From assembly GCF_007954355.1 (NCBI RefSeq), contig NZ_VOLR01000002.1:124001-188000 (forward strand): a stretch of DNA of 64,000 nucleotides. The letters run 5' to 3'. The notes under the pieces were generated by a model that saw nothing but the letters and a program-made list of their open reading frames with translations, ran no database searches and was not told the DNA's origin. The stretch comes from Colwellia hornerae (lineage in GTDB: Bacteria; Pseudomonadota; Gammaproteobacteria; Enterobacterales; Alteromonadaceae). Both the position numbers and the translations under genes were made by a program. Positions 54,364 to 63,919 of the stretch are shown in pieces (position 1 is the stretch's first letter; every line of letters starts with the position of its first letter).

Positions 54364-54732
54364 ATTGGAGGTATCGACTTATTAACAATCAAGTTAATAC
54401 CGAACAAATAAACACAATAATTAAAACGCAGCTGATAGTGAGTGTTTAAGGTTTAGCTAAGGAGTGTAAAAAGGTAGGGTTTAGTTATGCTTTTAGTATT
54501 ACTGCTGAGTGTATTGAGTTTCAAGTAAATAGACACAGGTAGATATTTTAAATAATGAATACTGATTAGTGGTGTTTTATATTGAGTAAGGATTAAATTG
54601 CGCAAAAGCGTGTGAATCATTATTTTTTAAGTAATAATACGTCATCAAACTTCCATAATTTCCCTGCATCAATATAACAAAGATTATCATCACATTGACG
54701 TTACTATTGGGTTAAGAATAACTAGAGATATA
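54364..54732. other. Noncoding region between protease and PhnD-like gene
   Basis: About 370 bases contain the start regions of two divergently transcribed genes. A small ATTAAC/GTTAAT inverted repeat occurs at 54381-54398. No small gene or RNA is recognisable. The sequence is very AT-rich. Confidence 0.5.
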
Positions 54733-55599
54733 ATGAAAATACTGACCACTATGATAACATCATTAACGTTAATACTAAGCCTATTAGTCAGTGTCAACGT
54801 TATCGCTACACACTTTACTTTTACCGCGATCCCTGATGAGAACGAATCTCAATTAAGAACCCGTTTCGAAAAAGTAGCCTTGTATTTAGAAAAGGAACTT
54901 GGCGTTAAGGTAAAATACCTACCGGTAAAGTCTTACTCTGCCGCCGTAACAGCCTTTAGAAACAACCAGGTTCAACTCGCTTGGTTCGGCGGTTTATCTG
55001 GTGTACAAGCCCGAATTTTAGTGCCTGGATCACAAGCGATTGCTCAAGGCTATGAAGATCAGTTCTTTAAAAGCTATTTTATCGCTCACCACAGTACGGG
55101 GTTAACGATCAACGAAAACTTCCCTGATATAAATGATAAAACCTTCACCTTCGGCTCAAAAGGCTCAACATCAGGTCGATTAATGCCACAATATTTTATT
55201 GAGCAACATTTAGCTAAAAAGCCACAACAAGCGTTTAAACGTGTTGGTTTTTCTGGTGACCATAGCCGCACTATTGCTCAAGTTCAAGCGGGCGCTTACC
55301 AAGTTGGTGCTGTTAATTATAAAGTATGGCAAAGTGCACTTAGCGCAGGAAAAATAGACACCAATAAAGTTAGTGTTATTTGGGAAACCCCTACCTACCC
55401 TGATTATCAATGGACGATACACGCCAATGTTGATGCTGAATTTGGCAAAGGCTTTGCAAATAAAGTGCAGGCGGCACTTCTCAATATGAATACCCCTGAG
55501 CTACTGAGTAGCTTTCCACGTTCTTCTTTTATCAACGCTGAAAATAAAGATTTTGAGCCAATATTAACGGTGGCTAAAAAGATAGGACTTATCGATTAA
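54733..55599 (+). CDS. PhnD-like ABC substrate-binding protein (putative selenate/phosphonate type)
   Basis: The 288-residue periplasmic protein has a signal peptide (about 1-26) and a PhnD-type binding domain. FTFTAIPDENESQLRTRFEK opens it, then come VQLAWFGGLSGVQAR, TFTFGSKGSTSGRLMPQYF and RVGFSGDHSRTIAQV. The pattern GSTSGRL and GFSGDHS fits the subfamily annotated as putative selenate ABC transporter binding protein as I remember it, related to phosphonate binders. The true ligand, which could be a selenium or phosphorus oxyanion, cannot be read from the sequence. Its stop overlaps the start of the ATPase gene as TAATG, so translation is coupled. Confidence 0.88.
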   Translation: MKILTTMITSLTLILSLLVSVNVIATHFTFTAIPDENESQLRTRFEKVALYLEKELGVKVKYLPVKSYSAAVTAFRNNQVQLAWFGGLSGVQARILVPGSQAIAQGYEDQFFKSYFIAHHSTGLTINENFPDINDKTFTFGSKGSTSGRLMPQYFIEQHLAKKPQQAFKRVGFSGDHSRTIAQVQAGAYQVGAVNYKVWQSALSAGKIDTNKVSVIWETPTYPDYQWTIHANVDAEFGKGFANKVQAALLNMNTPELLSSFPRSSFINAENKDFEPILTVAKKIGLID

Positions 55600-56297
55600 T
55601 GATAACCATCGACAACCTAAACCTTTATCATCAAAAAACAGCCAGCAACAATACAGCTAAGCGTAAAGGGGCTACTCAAGTAATCTTTGATCTAAGCCTG
55701 ACGATAAATAAAGGTGAAAAAGTTGCGATTATTGGTCCCTCTGGTGCAGGAAAATCGTCTCTACTGCACCACTTGTATCAGCGTTTACAAACCAGCGCAG
55801 CGCTTTGTTCTCAGCGCCAAGGCTTAGTCGATAACTTAAGTATCTTCCACAATATATTTATGGGTGCTTTAGCTCGCCACCACTGGTTATTTAATCTTAT
55901 TAACTTAATGAGACCTTTTAAACAAGACTTACGCAATATTGGTCTACTTTGTCAGCAGTTAGAACTAGACGAGCCTTTAGCCAAGTCAGTAGATAAACTT
56001 TCAGGTGGGCAAAGACAACGTGTCGCCTTAGCAAGAGCTTTATATCAACAACAAGATATATTTCTTGGCGATGAACCTTTCTCAGCACTTGACCCATTAA
56101 TGGCGTCACGGTTACTTGAAATAATATTAGCTCGCCACAAAAGTGTCATTATGGTCGTACACGACCGTGCATTGGCAATGAGCGCTTTCGATCGTGTTAT
56201 CGCCTTAGATAAAGGTCGGTTGGTACTCGACAGCAAAAAACAGTCAATTAACCAACAGCAGATCAGCAAACTTTATCAAACTGACGCCGTCGCGTAG
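55599..56297 (+). CDS. PhnC-like ABC transporter ATPase
   Basis: The 232-residue ATPase has Walker A GPSGAGKSS, signature LSGGQRQRVALARAL, Walker B FLGDEPFSALD and an H-loop VVHDRA, all apparently functional. The stretch between Walker A and the Q-loop (CSQRQGLVDNLS) is only about 20 residues, clearly shorter than in typical PhnC proteins, so the antiparallel beta subdomain is reduced. It would pair with the adjacent fused permease. It overlaps the binding-protein gene upstream and lies 10 bp before the permease gene. Confidence 0.88.
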   Translation: MITIDNLNLYHQKTASNNTAKRKGATQVIFDLSLTINKGEKVAIIGPSGAGKSSLLHHLYQRLQTSAALCSQRQGLVDNLSIFHNIFMGALARHHWLFNLINLMRPFKQDLRNIGLLCQQLELDEPLAKSVDKLSGGQRQRVALARALYQQQDIFLGDEPFSALDPLMASRLLEIILARHKSVIMVVHDRALAMSAFDRVIALDKGRLVLDSKKQSINQQQISKLYQTDAVA

Positions 56298-56307
56298 GTT
56301 TATTTTT

Positions 56308-57807
56308 ATGGCATTACTACAAAATACAGTTTACCCATTAGGGTATTGGCAAAAAGTCACCTTATCAATATGGTTTATCGCCGTAGTTATTATTCCTTTT
56401 GCTGATATAGAAATTGTTAATTTCGACCCTTTACTTGAGTTATCGCTTATGGCTCAAGGCTTGATACATGCTGACTTTTTCGCCACTGAATACCTTTTTC
56501 AAGCGATTATTCAAACCCTTAACTTTGCCATTATTGGTGTATCTTTAGGACTGCTAATCGGCGCTCCTCTCGCACTCATCTATCAACACCCTTTAGTATC
56601 TGGCTGCTGTGCTTTTTTACGCGCTATTCATGAAATCTTTTGGGCGCTGTTATTTTTACAAGTTTTTGGTCTTTCGCCCATAACAGGAATTTTAGCAATA
56701 GCCATTCCCTTTGCTGGCACTTTTGCTCGAGTATTTCACGATATAATAAATCAATCGTCAGACAGTCCATTAGAGAGTATTGACAGCAGGGCAGATATTA
56801 TTAGCCGTTATACCTACGGTAAAATAGCTCAAGTTTTACCGCAACTTATTACCTACACACGCTACCGTTTTGAATGTGCGCTGCGCAGTAGCGCTGTACT
56901 AGGATTTATTGGTATGCCCACGTTGGGCTATTATTTAGAAACCGCTTTTAAACAAGGAAACTACAGTGAAGGCGCGGCATTACTGATAATATTCATTGCG
57001 CTTATTGGCACGATTCGTTATTGGTGCCCTCCTAAATTATTAGGGATTTATCTTGTTGTTGCTTGTATAACCTTGGTAGAAATCCCTACGCTAGATAGCA
57101 GTTTACTGGTACGTTTTATTAGCCAAGATATTATTCCCCCTGCGTTAGTAAACACCTTAAGTTTTGCCGACGTGCAATGGTCATTACTTTACACTTGGTT
57201 TAGTGACATTATCACTTTGCAGGCTATTCCTGGGGCGATATCGACCCTAACCTTAGCCTTGTTGGCATTAGCGGCTAGCCACTTTGTTACCTTAAATGCC
57301 CATGCCATTGCGAGTAAGCATTTATGGCCTGGGCCACTTGTGTACCTGGGTCAGTTCATTTTACTCATAGGTCGTTCAGTACCTGAATATATCTTAGCGT
57401 TTATTTTTTTAATATTACTTGGCCCGTCGATGTTACCTGCTATTCTTGCCCTAGCCATACATAATGGCAGTGTTATCGCCTACTTAACGGTTCAACAAAG
57501 TAACGCCATAGCGCCCCCTCTGATGCAGATAAGCACGTTAAATAAGTTTAACTACCACATAATGCCAAGCATTTATCCCAATATGATGGCTTTATTGTTT
57601 TATCGATTCGAGATAATCGTCCGTGAAACTGCCGTCTTTGGTATTTTAGGTATTATGACACTAGGTTTTTATATCGACAGTAATTTCAGTGAAATACGCT
57701 ACAGTAATGCATTAATTCTTATCATGTGCACCGCTTTACTTAATGTCGCCATCGATCATATTTCAATGCGACTACTTAACTCCCATAAACAATCGTTAAC
57801 CACATAA
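56308..57807 (+). CDS. Fused, duplicated PhnE-like ABC permease
   Basis: The 499-residue inner-membrane protein contains two homologous PhnE-type permease halves in one chain. Each ends in a similar block: RFECALRSSAVLGFIGMPTLG (about residues 190-210; written here in part) and RFEIIVRETAVFGILGIMTL (about 430-450). Both carry an EAA-like cytoplasmic loop for contact with the ATPase. About ten to twelve hydrophobic segments are visible. A single chain would provide the two membrane subunits normally supplied by a homodimer. Together with the two preceding genes it completes a three-gene importer. Confidence 0.87.
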   Translation: MALLQNTVYPLGYWQKVTLSIWFIAVVIIPFADIEIVNFDPLLELSLMAQGLIHADFFATEYLFQAIIQTLNFAIIGVSLGLLIGAPLALIYQHPLVSGCCAFLRAIHEIFWALLFLQVFGLSPITGILAIAIPFAGTFARVFHDIINQSSDSPLESIDSRADIISRYTYGKIAQVLPQLITYTRYRFECALRSSAVLGFIGMPTLGYYLETAFKQGNYSEGAALLIIFIALIGTIRYWCPPKLLGIYLVVACITLVEIPTLDSSLLVRFISQDIIPPALVNTLSFADVQWSLLYTWFSDIITLQAIPGAISTLTLALLALAASHFVTLNAHAIASKHLWPGPLVYLGQFILLIGRSVPEYILAFIFLILLGPSMLPAILALAIHNGSVIAYLTVQQSNAIAPPLMQISTLNKFNYHIMPSIYPNMMALLFYRFEIIVRETAVFGILGIMTLGFYIDSNFSEIRYSNALILIMCTALLNVAIDHISMRLLNSHKQSLTT

Positions 57808-58156
57808 GTTGCAACCAACACTTATCGATTTTGCCATTTTATTACAAATAATCAGCTATCCAATAGCCCTTAGAATAAATGATACCTGTGTTTATATTAA
57901 GCCTTGGTGCTTAAGATGAGCTTTCATAAAAAAATTACCCTTTAATTACAACTATTAAGACAAATTGAAGGTTTTAATTCTCAGTGATACTATTGAGATG
58001 ATATAATAAATGATTAACGATTAGCAGTAAGTCCTGAAAGTGCTGTTGAATTAATGTATATTTATCATCCTCTTGATATTTTTATTCTCTTGAGAAGTGA
58101 TATCAAACTAATTTATCCATTCACAACCTATTTGAATTCTTAATAATTAAAAACTT
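57808..58156. other. Noncoding region between phnE-like and SNF2 genes
   Basis: About 350 AT-rich bases. A short inverted repeat TTAAGC/GCTTAA (57897-57914) is the only structure seen and has no T-run. The SNF2-gene promoter must lie here. No gene is recognisable. Confidence 0.5.
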
Positions 58157-61100
58157 ATGGCTACAAACACTTTTACACCTGAATTACTTGAAAAACACTT
58201 TGCCAAAAATGAATGGAAAAAAGGAACGCGTATTTTTCAGGCGAAAGGCATTAAAACCTGCGCCCTTGATGGTGAAATAATTCGTGGTGTCGTTTACAGT
58301 GAACGCTCTCGCCAAAGTACTTATTTAACCCGTTTAGTGCTAAATATTAAGAATGATGGTATTGCCAGTTATTGCGATTGTTATATTGGTCGAGATTGTA
58401 AGCATGGTGCAGCGTTAGCGCAGTGTTTTATTCACGAACATTTTGACCAAAACAGTATTGCGACTTCTGAAAAAGTCATTGATAAATGGCTTAGTCGTTT
58501 TCAAGCTCAACCCAGTAGATACCAGCCTAATAGCCAACAAAAATCGTTATTGTACTTTTTAAAGCCTAACAGTTATAACGAAGATGACTATTTCACTTTA
58601 GGCATTAAATCAGCTCGACCCAAAAATAGCGGTGGATGGAGTAGTTCACTTGGCAGTGAGTTTTCTGCCAGTTCGCTGATAAATAGTGCTTATGCAAACA
58701 ACGATGATGTTGCTGTACTTACCGAGTTGATCCGTACTAACCAATATGGCGATAACATTAAGTATTTTGATTTATTCGAACGCATTATCAAAACCAATCG
58801 CTGTTTTTGGCAAACAAGCTACGACTTAAATGAAGCAGTTACTTTGGGTGAACCATTAGAAGCTCAGTGGCAGTGGATAGCCCTTGATAACAAGTTACAC
58901 ACCTTAAAACTTGTCTTCATGGAGCCCTCGACCAGTATTCTTATCATCAAAGCACAGCCGCTTTGTTATTATGATGAAAAGAATAATTGCTTTGGTAAAA
59001 TTAATACCAATACACAATGTAATTTTGAAGCAGACTTACTCAATTCACCTGTTTTCGAAGAAGATAAATTACCTTGGGTAATGAATAAGTTATCAATGTC
59101 GTTAGGTGATGCTGTGCAGCGTTTGCCTAAACCCAAAACAGAATATTCACAAGAGTTGACCAAGCCAGAAGTCCATTTACACTTTTCAACACCCCGTGAA
59201 GCAGATCCACAATCAGGTTTTGTCAAAGTTAATTTTTCCTATCAAGGCAATTTAGTCAACCCGCATAATGAAAGTGTTACGGTTACCCCAAAAAACTCAA
59301 GTGCGAGTGATAATGATAATGAAAATGAAAATGATAAAAAAATAAAACTGTATCGAGATTTAACCTTTGAACAAGCAGTTATTGATAAGTTAACGACGTT
59401 AAAATTTACCGTTCAGCCCAAAGCTAAGCGTTATACTTTTACCAATGAAGACTACTTAAATAAAGATAAGACCCCTAAATTTTCAATGCTGATGCAAGGT
59501 CGCTATCTTTGGCATCATTTTTTGCACCAAGAAGTGCAACCGCTTAAAAATTTGGGCTGGCAGATAACGTTTACTGATGACTTTTATTATAAGGCACTCG
59601 CTACCGACAGTGTTTTTGATGCAGAAGTTATCCAAACCGATGACCACGACTTTTTCTCATTAGGGTTAAACTTAACCATTGATGGTAAAAAAATGCCCGC
59701 CTTTCCTATTTTGCTTGGCGCCATTGAACAGCTTCCTAAGTCGGCGTTACTTGACCGCGAAAAAGAAAAACTTATCTCTCCTGACTCACCTATTTATGTT
59801 GATTTAGAAAACGGAGATTTTGTCGCCTTACGTTATCAAAGTGTCCAACCGATATTAAAACAGTTTATTGAGCTATTTATGCCCAATGCCTTAAATAAAA
59901 ATGGCACCATGGAGCTGTCACGTTTTCAAGGACATCAAACGTTATCGATGTTAGATGACCAAGGAATGATAGCGACAGGTACCAGTAAATTAAGAAGTTT
60001 GGCTGACAAACTGAAAGACTTCCAACAAGTTACTACGGTTCCTGTACCCGAAGGATTGAATGCCACCCTAAGAACATATCAGCATCAAGGGCTAAACTGG
60101 TTGCAGTTTTTACGCGAGTATCAGTTAAATGGTATTTTGGCTGACGATATGGGTTTAGGTAAAACGATTCAAACCTTAGCGCACTTGTTAATTGAAAAAC
60201 AACAAGGCCGCCTTACTAAGCCTGTGCTCATTGTGGCACCAACCAGTGTTATTTTTAACTGGGCAAATGAAATAGAAAAATTTACCCCACAACTTTCTTA
60301 TCGCGTTTTACACGGCAGTAAACGCCAGCAGCATTTTGATTGTTTTGAAGGGCTTGAAAACCAAGTCGATATTATCATCACCAGCTATGCATTAATTACT
60401 AAAGATTTAGCACTTTATAGCCAGCAAAAATTTTATTACCTGGTGCTCGATGAAGCTCACTATATAAAAAACACTAAAACAAAATTATACCAAGCCTTTT
60501 TAACCTTAAAAGCCCAGCATAAATTATGTTTGACCGGTACGCCGATGGAAAATCATTTAGGTGAATTTTGGGCACAATTTAATTTCTTATTACCCGGTTT
60601 TCTTGGCGGCCAAAGACAATTTACTAAACTCTTTAGAACCCCGATAGAAAAACATGGTGAGCAAGAGCGTAAGCAGTTATTAAACCAACGCATCAAGCCA
60701 TTTATTTTACGCAGAACCAAAGATAAAATAGCCACTGAGTTGCCGCCAAAAACTGAAATCATTCAAAAATTACGTATTGAAGGTCAGCAAGCAGAGCTTT
60801 ATGAATCGGTGCGTTTAGCGATGGACAGTCGTTTAAAAGATATCATTGCTGACAAAGGCTTAAAGCGTAGTCAGATAGAAGTATTAGATGCGTTATTAAA
60901 ACTGAGACAAGTGTGTAATCACCCTAAGTTATTATCACTTGAAGGTGCTAAAAAAGTAAACCAATCAGCCAAGCTTGATTACTTAATGGAAACACTACCC
61001 GAGCAAATTGCTGAAGGTCGTAAAATATTAATTTTTTCTCAGTTCACCAGTATGCTTGCTTTGATAGAAGATGAATTGGTAGCTGAAGGTATTGATTTTG

Positions 61101-61480
61101 TAAAATTAACCGGTTCAACAACCAATAGACAAGCCGTGGTCGATAAATTCCAAGAAGGTGAAGTACCGGTGTTTTTGATCAGCTTACGTGCTGGTGGTGT
61201 TGGTTTAAACTTAACCGCTGCCGATACTGTGATTCATTTTGATCCTTGGTGGAATCCTGCAGTAGAGAATCAAGCAACTGACAGAGCGTATCGAATTGGA
61301 CAAGATAAACCTGTTTTTGTTTATAAATATATTATAGAAAATTCAATAGAAGAGAAAATTCAAAAAATACAGCAAAATAAAGCAGAACTTGCCAAAGCCT
61401 TGTTATCTGAAGAAGTCAGTGATAATAAACTGAGTTTAACGGACGATATCTTAGGGTCGCTGCTGGCACCATTAAGCTAG
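58157..61480 (+). CDS. SWIM zinc-finger SNF2-family helicase
   Basis: This 1107-residue cytoplasmic protein starts with a SWIM zinc finger (Cys73, Cys75, Cys81, His83 in SYCDCYIGRDCKH). A long middle region of unknown fold (about 100-600) includes an Asp/Asn/Glu-rich linker near residue 390. SNF2 ATPase motifs follow: LADDMGLGKTIQT (about 662), DEAH (VLDEAHYIKN, about 763), LTGTPMENHLGEFW, and helicase C-terminal SQFTSMLALIE and DRAYRIGQDKPV. Such ATPases remodel nucleoprotein complexes; bacterial members are related to RapA in the motor and may displace proteins from DNA. It is monocistronic, with a terminator 28 bp after the stop. Confidence 0.92.
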   Translation: MATNTFTPELLEKHFAKNEWKKGTRIFQAKGIKTCALDGEIIRGVVYSERSRQSTYLTRLVLNIKNDGIASYCDCYIGRDCKHGAALAQCFIHEHFDQNSIATSEKVIDKWLSRFQAQPSRYQPNSQQKSLLYFLKPNSYNEDDYFTLGIKSARPKNSGGWSSSLGSEFSASSLINSAYANNDDVAVLTELIRTNQYGDNIKYFDLFERIIKTNRCFWQTSYDLNEAVTLGEPLEAQWQWIALDNKLHTLKLVFMEPSTSILIIKAQPLCYYDEKNNCFGKINTNTQCNFEADLLNSPVFEEDKLPWVMNKLSMSLGDAVQRLPKPKTEYSQELTKPEVHLHFSTPREADPQSGFVKVNFSYQGNLVNPHNESVTVTPKNSSASDNDNENENDKKIKLYRDLTFEQAVIDKLTTLKFTVQPKAKRYTFTNEDYLNKDKTPKFSMLMQGRYLWHHFLHQEVQPLKNLGWQITFTDDFYYKALATDSVFDAEVIQTDDHDFFSLGLNLTIDGKKMPAFPILLGAIEQLPKSALLDREKEKLISPDSPIYVDLENGDFVALRYQSVQPILKQFIELFMPNALNKNGTMELSRFQGHQTLSMLDDQGMIATGTSKLRSLADKLKDFQQVTTVPVPEGLNATLRTYQHQGLNWLQFLREYQLNGILADDMGLGKTIQTLAHLLIEKQQGRLTKPVLIVAPTSVIFNWANEIEKFTPQLSYRVLHGSKRQQHFDCFEGLENQVDIIITSYALITKDLALYSQQKFYYLVLDEAHYIKNTKTKLYQAFLTLKAQHKLCLTGTPMENHLGEFWAQFNFLLPGFLGGQRQFTKLFRTPIEKHGEQERKQLLNQRIKPFILRRTKDKIATELPPKTEIIQKLRIEGQQAELYESVRLAMDSRLKDIIADKGLKRSQIEVLDALLKLRQVCNHPKLLSLEGAKKVNQSAKLDYLMETLPEQIAEGRKILIFSQFTSMLALIEDELVAEGIDFVKLTGSTTNRQAVVDKFQEGEVPVFLISLRAGGVGLNLTAADTVIHFDPWWNPAVENQATDRAYRIGQDKPVFVYKYIIENSIEEKIQKIQQNKAELAKALLSEEVSDNKLSLTDDILGSLLAPLS

Positions 61481-61508
61481 TGTAAAATAATGGCAATTTC
61501 ATAGAACA

Positions 61509-61540
61509 GAGTTGATGTAGACAGTTCGAGTCATCAACTC
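61509..61540 (+). terminator. Terminator of the SNF2 gene
   Basis: A 9-bp stem GAGTTGATG/CATCAACTC (61509-61517 with 61532-61540) has a 14-nt loop and is followed by GCTTTTC. The long loop and short T-run make it a moderate candidate. Confidence 0.6.
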
Positions 61541-61650
61541 GCTTTTCTTAGTACAACTCGATTATCAGAGACAAGATTAATTGTACTATCAGAAGGTAGC
61601 TATTACTCAAAGCAAGCGATTAAAAATTGGCTATACTCGCCTGTAATGGC

Positions 61651-62730
61651 TTAGTTCAACAATTCAATGGTTGAAAACACTTGGTTTCTCCCCGCCCTTT
61701 TTGCGTTATACATGGCCTTATCTGCTGCTTCTAAAAGGATTTTTTTATCACTTTGGCTGTCTGGAATAGTAGAGGCGACGCCAATACTTATCGTCACATA
61801 CAGTTCATTACCTTCGTAATTAAACGGCGTACTTTCGATTGAGAGTCGAATTTTTTCTGCAAGCGTTATTGCATCTTTGCCGCTATACCCTGAAAGTAAC
61901 ACCACAAACTCTTCACCACCAAAGCGTGCAACAAGATCTGTTGTCCGCTTAATATGTCGCTTCATCAGATTAGCGACATGAATAAGGCAGGCATCACCAC
62001 ATAAATGTCCATGGTGATCATTAAATACCTTGAAGTGGTCAACATCTATTAGCATCAATGCTGTTGAAATTTTATGGCGGCTACCCATTTGCCATTGGCG
62101 TTCAAATTCACTATTGAAATATCCCCTATTATAAATATTAGTGAGTACATCAACTTTGTTAAGTTGTTCTAGGATTTTTTTCTGTCCATCGAGTTGGGTT
62201 TCAATTTCAAAAGAACGATTGTATTCCCGTGAGGAGCGTACGCCCATTAAGCCAATAAATACCACATAGACGAGGATCATAAGCGCATAGGGCAATTTAT
62301 TATCAATAATAAAACCCGCAATTATTGAAGGTACTAAAAGCATCCCTAGATTCAATAATGCCAGTGATATCCTTGGTGTCAGTGCAACAATTGCACTACT
62401 GGCAATACCACCAATAGCGAGCATAGTAACATGTAAAATAGGGGTAAAACGCGGGTCATATATCGCTAAGCCAAAGAATAGGCTTAATACACTTGCATGT
62501 AATAGTGATAAAATAGTGAAACCATTACGCCACAAGTTAGGAGAATAATTATAGATAGCGTCGCTAAAAAACCAATGTGCAAGGCGTACAACACTAATAG
62601 TAAGCATAATAACAGCGAAGGCTAAACTTAAAGTGGGCTCTTCGGTGTGGAAGTCAAATGGCCAGAAAACAGCAGGCAACATCACCGCATAAACAACGAT
62701 GCCCGTCATCGAACGACGTCGTAGGTCCAT
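61651..62730 (-). CDS. Membrane-bound diguanylate cyclase (GGDEF)
   Basis: The 359-residue protein has about six N-terminal hydrophobic segments (residues about 10-170) and then a GGDEF domain. The active-site motif is GGEEF (near residue 272), preceded five residues earlier by RTTD, an RxxD product-inhibition site. LMLIDVDHFKVFNDHHGH and DKAMYNAKRAGRNQV complete the typical cyclase pattern, so it should make c-di-GMP. The membrane part resembles an MASE-type sensor, but I cannot assign it. It lies near the CorA-like gene, about 160 bp apart, on the same strand. Confidence 0.93.
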   Translation of the reverse strand: MDLRRRSMTGIVVYAVMLPAVFWPFDFHTEEPTLSLAFAVIMLTISVVRLAHWFFSDAIYNYSPNLWRNGFTILSLLHASVLSLFFGLAIYDPRFTPILHVTMLAIGGIASSAIVALTPRISLALLNLGMLLVPSIIAGFIIDNKLPYALMILVYVVFIGLMGVRSSREYNRSFEIETQLDGQKKILEQLNKVDVLTNIYNRGYFNSEFERQWQMGSRHKISTALMLIDVDHFKVFNDHHGHLCGDACLIHVANLMKRHIKRTTDLVARFGGEEFVVLLSGYSGKDAITLAEKIRLSIESTPFNYEGNELYVTISIGVASTIPDSQSDKKILLEAADKAMYNAKRAGRNQVFSTIELLN

Positions 62731-62890
62731 ATCAATTCGTTGTTGAATTTCTGGCAGTTGTTTGATGCTTAGCCCCTATAGATAATCAGTTTTATAGTTG
62801 ATAGCCTAATTAGGCTGATAACTTAACTATTTTTGTCAATAAATTTAAGTGTATACGCTAGCGTAATAATGATGAAACTTTTTTCATCAA

Positions 62891-63919
62891 TCAACGAAAC
62901 CAGCCTTTACTGGCAAAAATATAAATACCACAAGACATCGCCACGCCAACAAAGAAAGTGATCTCAGATAAGGTAAAATGCCAAGGACTGTCAATTAAAT
63001 TCATCCCCATTAAACCACCAACCATAGTAGGGATTAAAGTGATCGTTGTGATGACGGCCAGTAATCGCATGACCTTGTTCATTTGAAATGAAGAAATGTT
63101 AATGCGCAATTCAACTAACGCGGCCAGTGTTGTCAATAAGTCATCAGCACTATCAAATAAACCATCAACGTCATCGGCTAGTACCGTAAGAATAGGTCGA
63201 GGCATAACCTCAAAACTTTTAATAGCAAGAGGCTTTTCAGCGAGTTGATGAACCACTGACGCAAAATGTTTAAGGTTACCTCTAACATTGGTAATTTCAT
63301 TACGTAGTCGAAAGGTTTGGTCTAAAAAGCTTTTGTCACCTAATTGTTTTTGATGCTTATCTAGGTATAAAAGTGTTTGCTCTAAAGTGCTAATAACATC
63401 GGTGTACTGTGCTATTAGTACGCGAATAAGCGCACTTGTCGTTTGCATCAGTGGTGGTGCAGGAATACCGACCTCAGTTAAATTCAGTGTAATTTCATTT
63501 ACTAGCGATGACTCTGTCCCAGACAAGGTAATAATGTTGTTGTTAGCGCCCAATAAAAGAATAGGACTACGTTCTATGGTTGGCACACTATCATCCGACA
63601 GTTTTACCACTTTTGGACTCCAAAGGAAAATAGCCGTGTATTCATCCATACGCTCTATACGTGGATATAATGAATGCTTAAAGAGCATGTCGAGTGCTGA
63701 TTTAGGGGCTTGAAGTATGTCTGCGACCTCGGTCAATTGCTCAGAATTAAGTCCTATAGCAAATAACCAGTCATTACTTGATGACTTTAATCGTTGCACA
63801 ACGCTACCCCAAGTTAATTCAGTGTAACCACAAATGTTTTTATCCACTAACGAATATGCTTTAAAAGATTGCACTGGAGGCGATAACACCAGCGAAATTT
63901 TACTGTTATCGAGCGACAT
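62891..63919 (-). CDS. CorA/ZntB-like membrane transporter, start uncertain
   Basis: The protein belongs to the CorA/ZntB superfamily. A large cytoplasmic N-terminal domain is followed by a long helical region (LDQTFRLRNEITNVRGNL). Two C-terminal membrane helices carry the pore motif Gly-Met-Asn (MVGGLMGMNLI) between them. ZntB members often transport zinc with protons, whereas CorA handles magnesium, and the sequence does not settle which. The reading frame stays open to the window edge at 64000, so the real start could lie outside. I list it from ATG 63919 (343 residues); ATG 63931 and 63952 are also in frame. Confidence 0.85.
   Translation of the reverse strand: MSLDNSKISLVLSPPVQSFKAYSLVDKNICGYTELTWGSVVQRLKSSSNDWLFAIGLNSEQLTEVADILQAPKSALDMLFKHSLYPRIERMDEYTAIFLWSPKVVKLSDDSVPTIERSPILLLGANNNIITLSGTESSLVNEITLNLTEVGIPAPPLMQTTSALIRVLIAQYTDVISTLEQTLLYLDKHQKQLGDKSFLDQTFRLRNEITNVRGNLKHFASVVHQLAEKPLAIKSFEVMPRPILTVLADDVDGLFDSADDLLTTLAALVELRINISSFQMNKVMRLLAVITTITLIPTMVGGLMGMNLIDSPWHFTLSEITFFVGVAMSCGIYIFASKGWFR

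Noticed and set aside
57897-57914. TTAAGC/GCTTAA hairpin as terminator of the PhnE-like gene
   Set aside because: The stem is only six AT-rich pairs, with no T-run on the exit side. Too weak to call.
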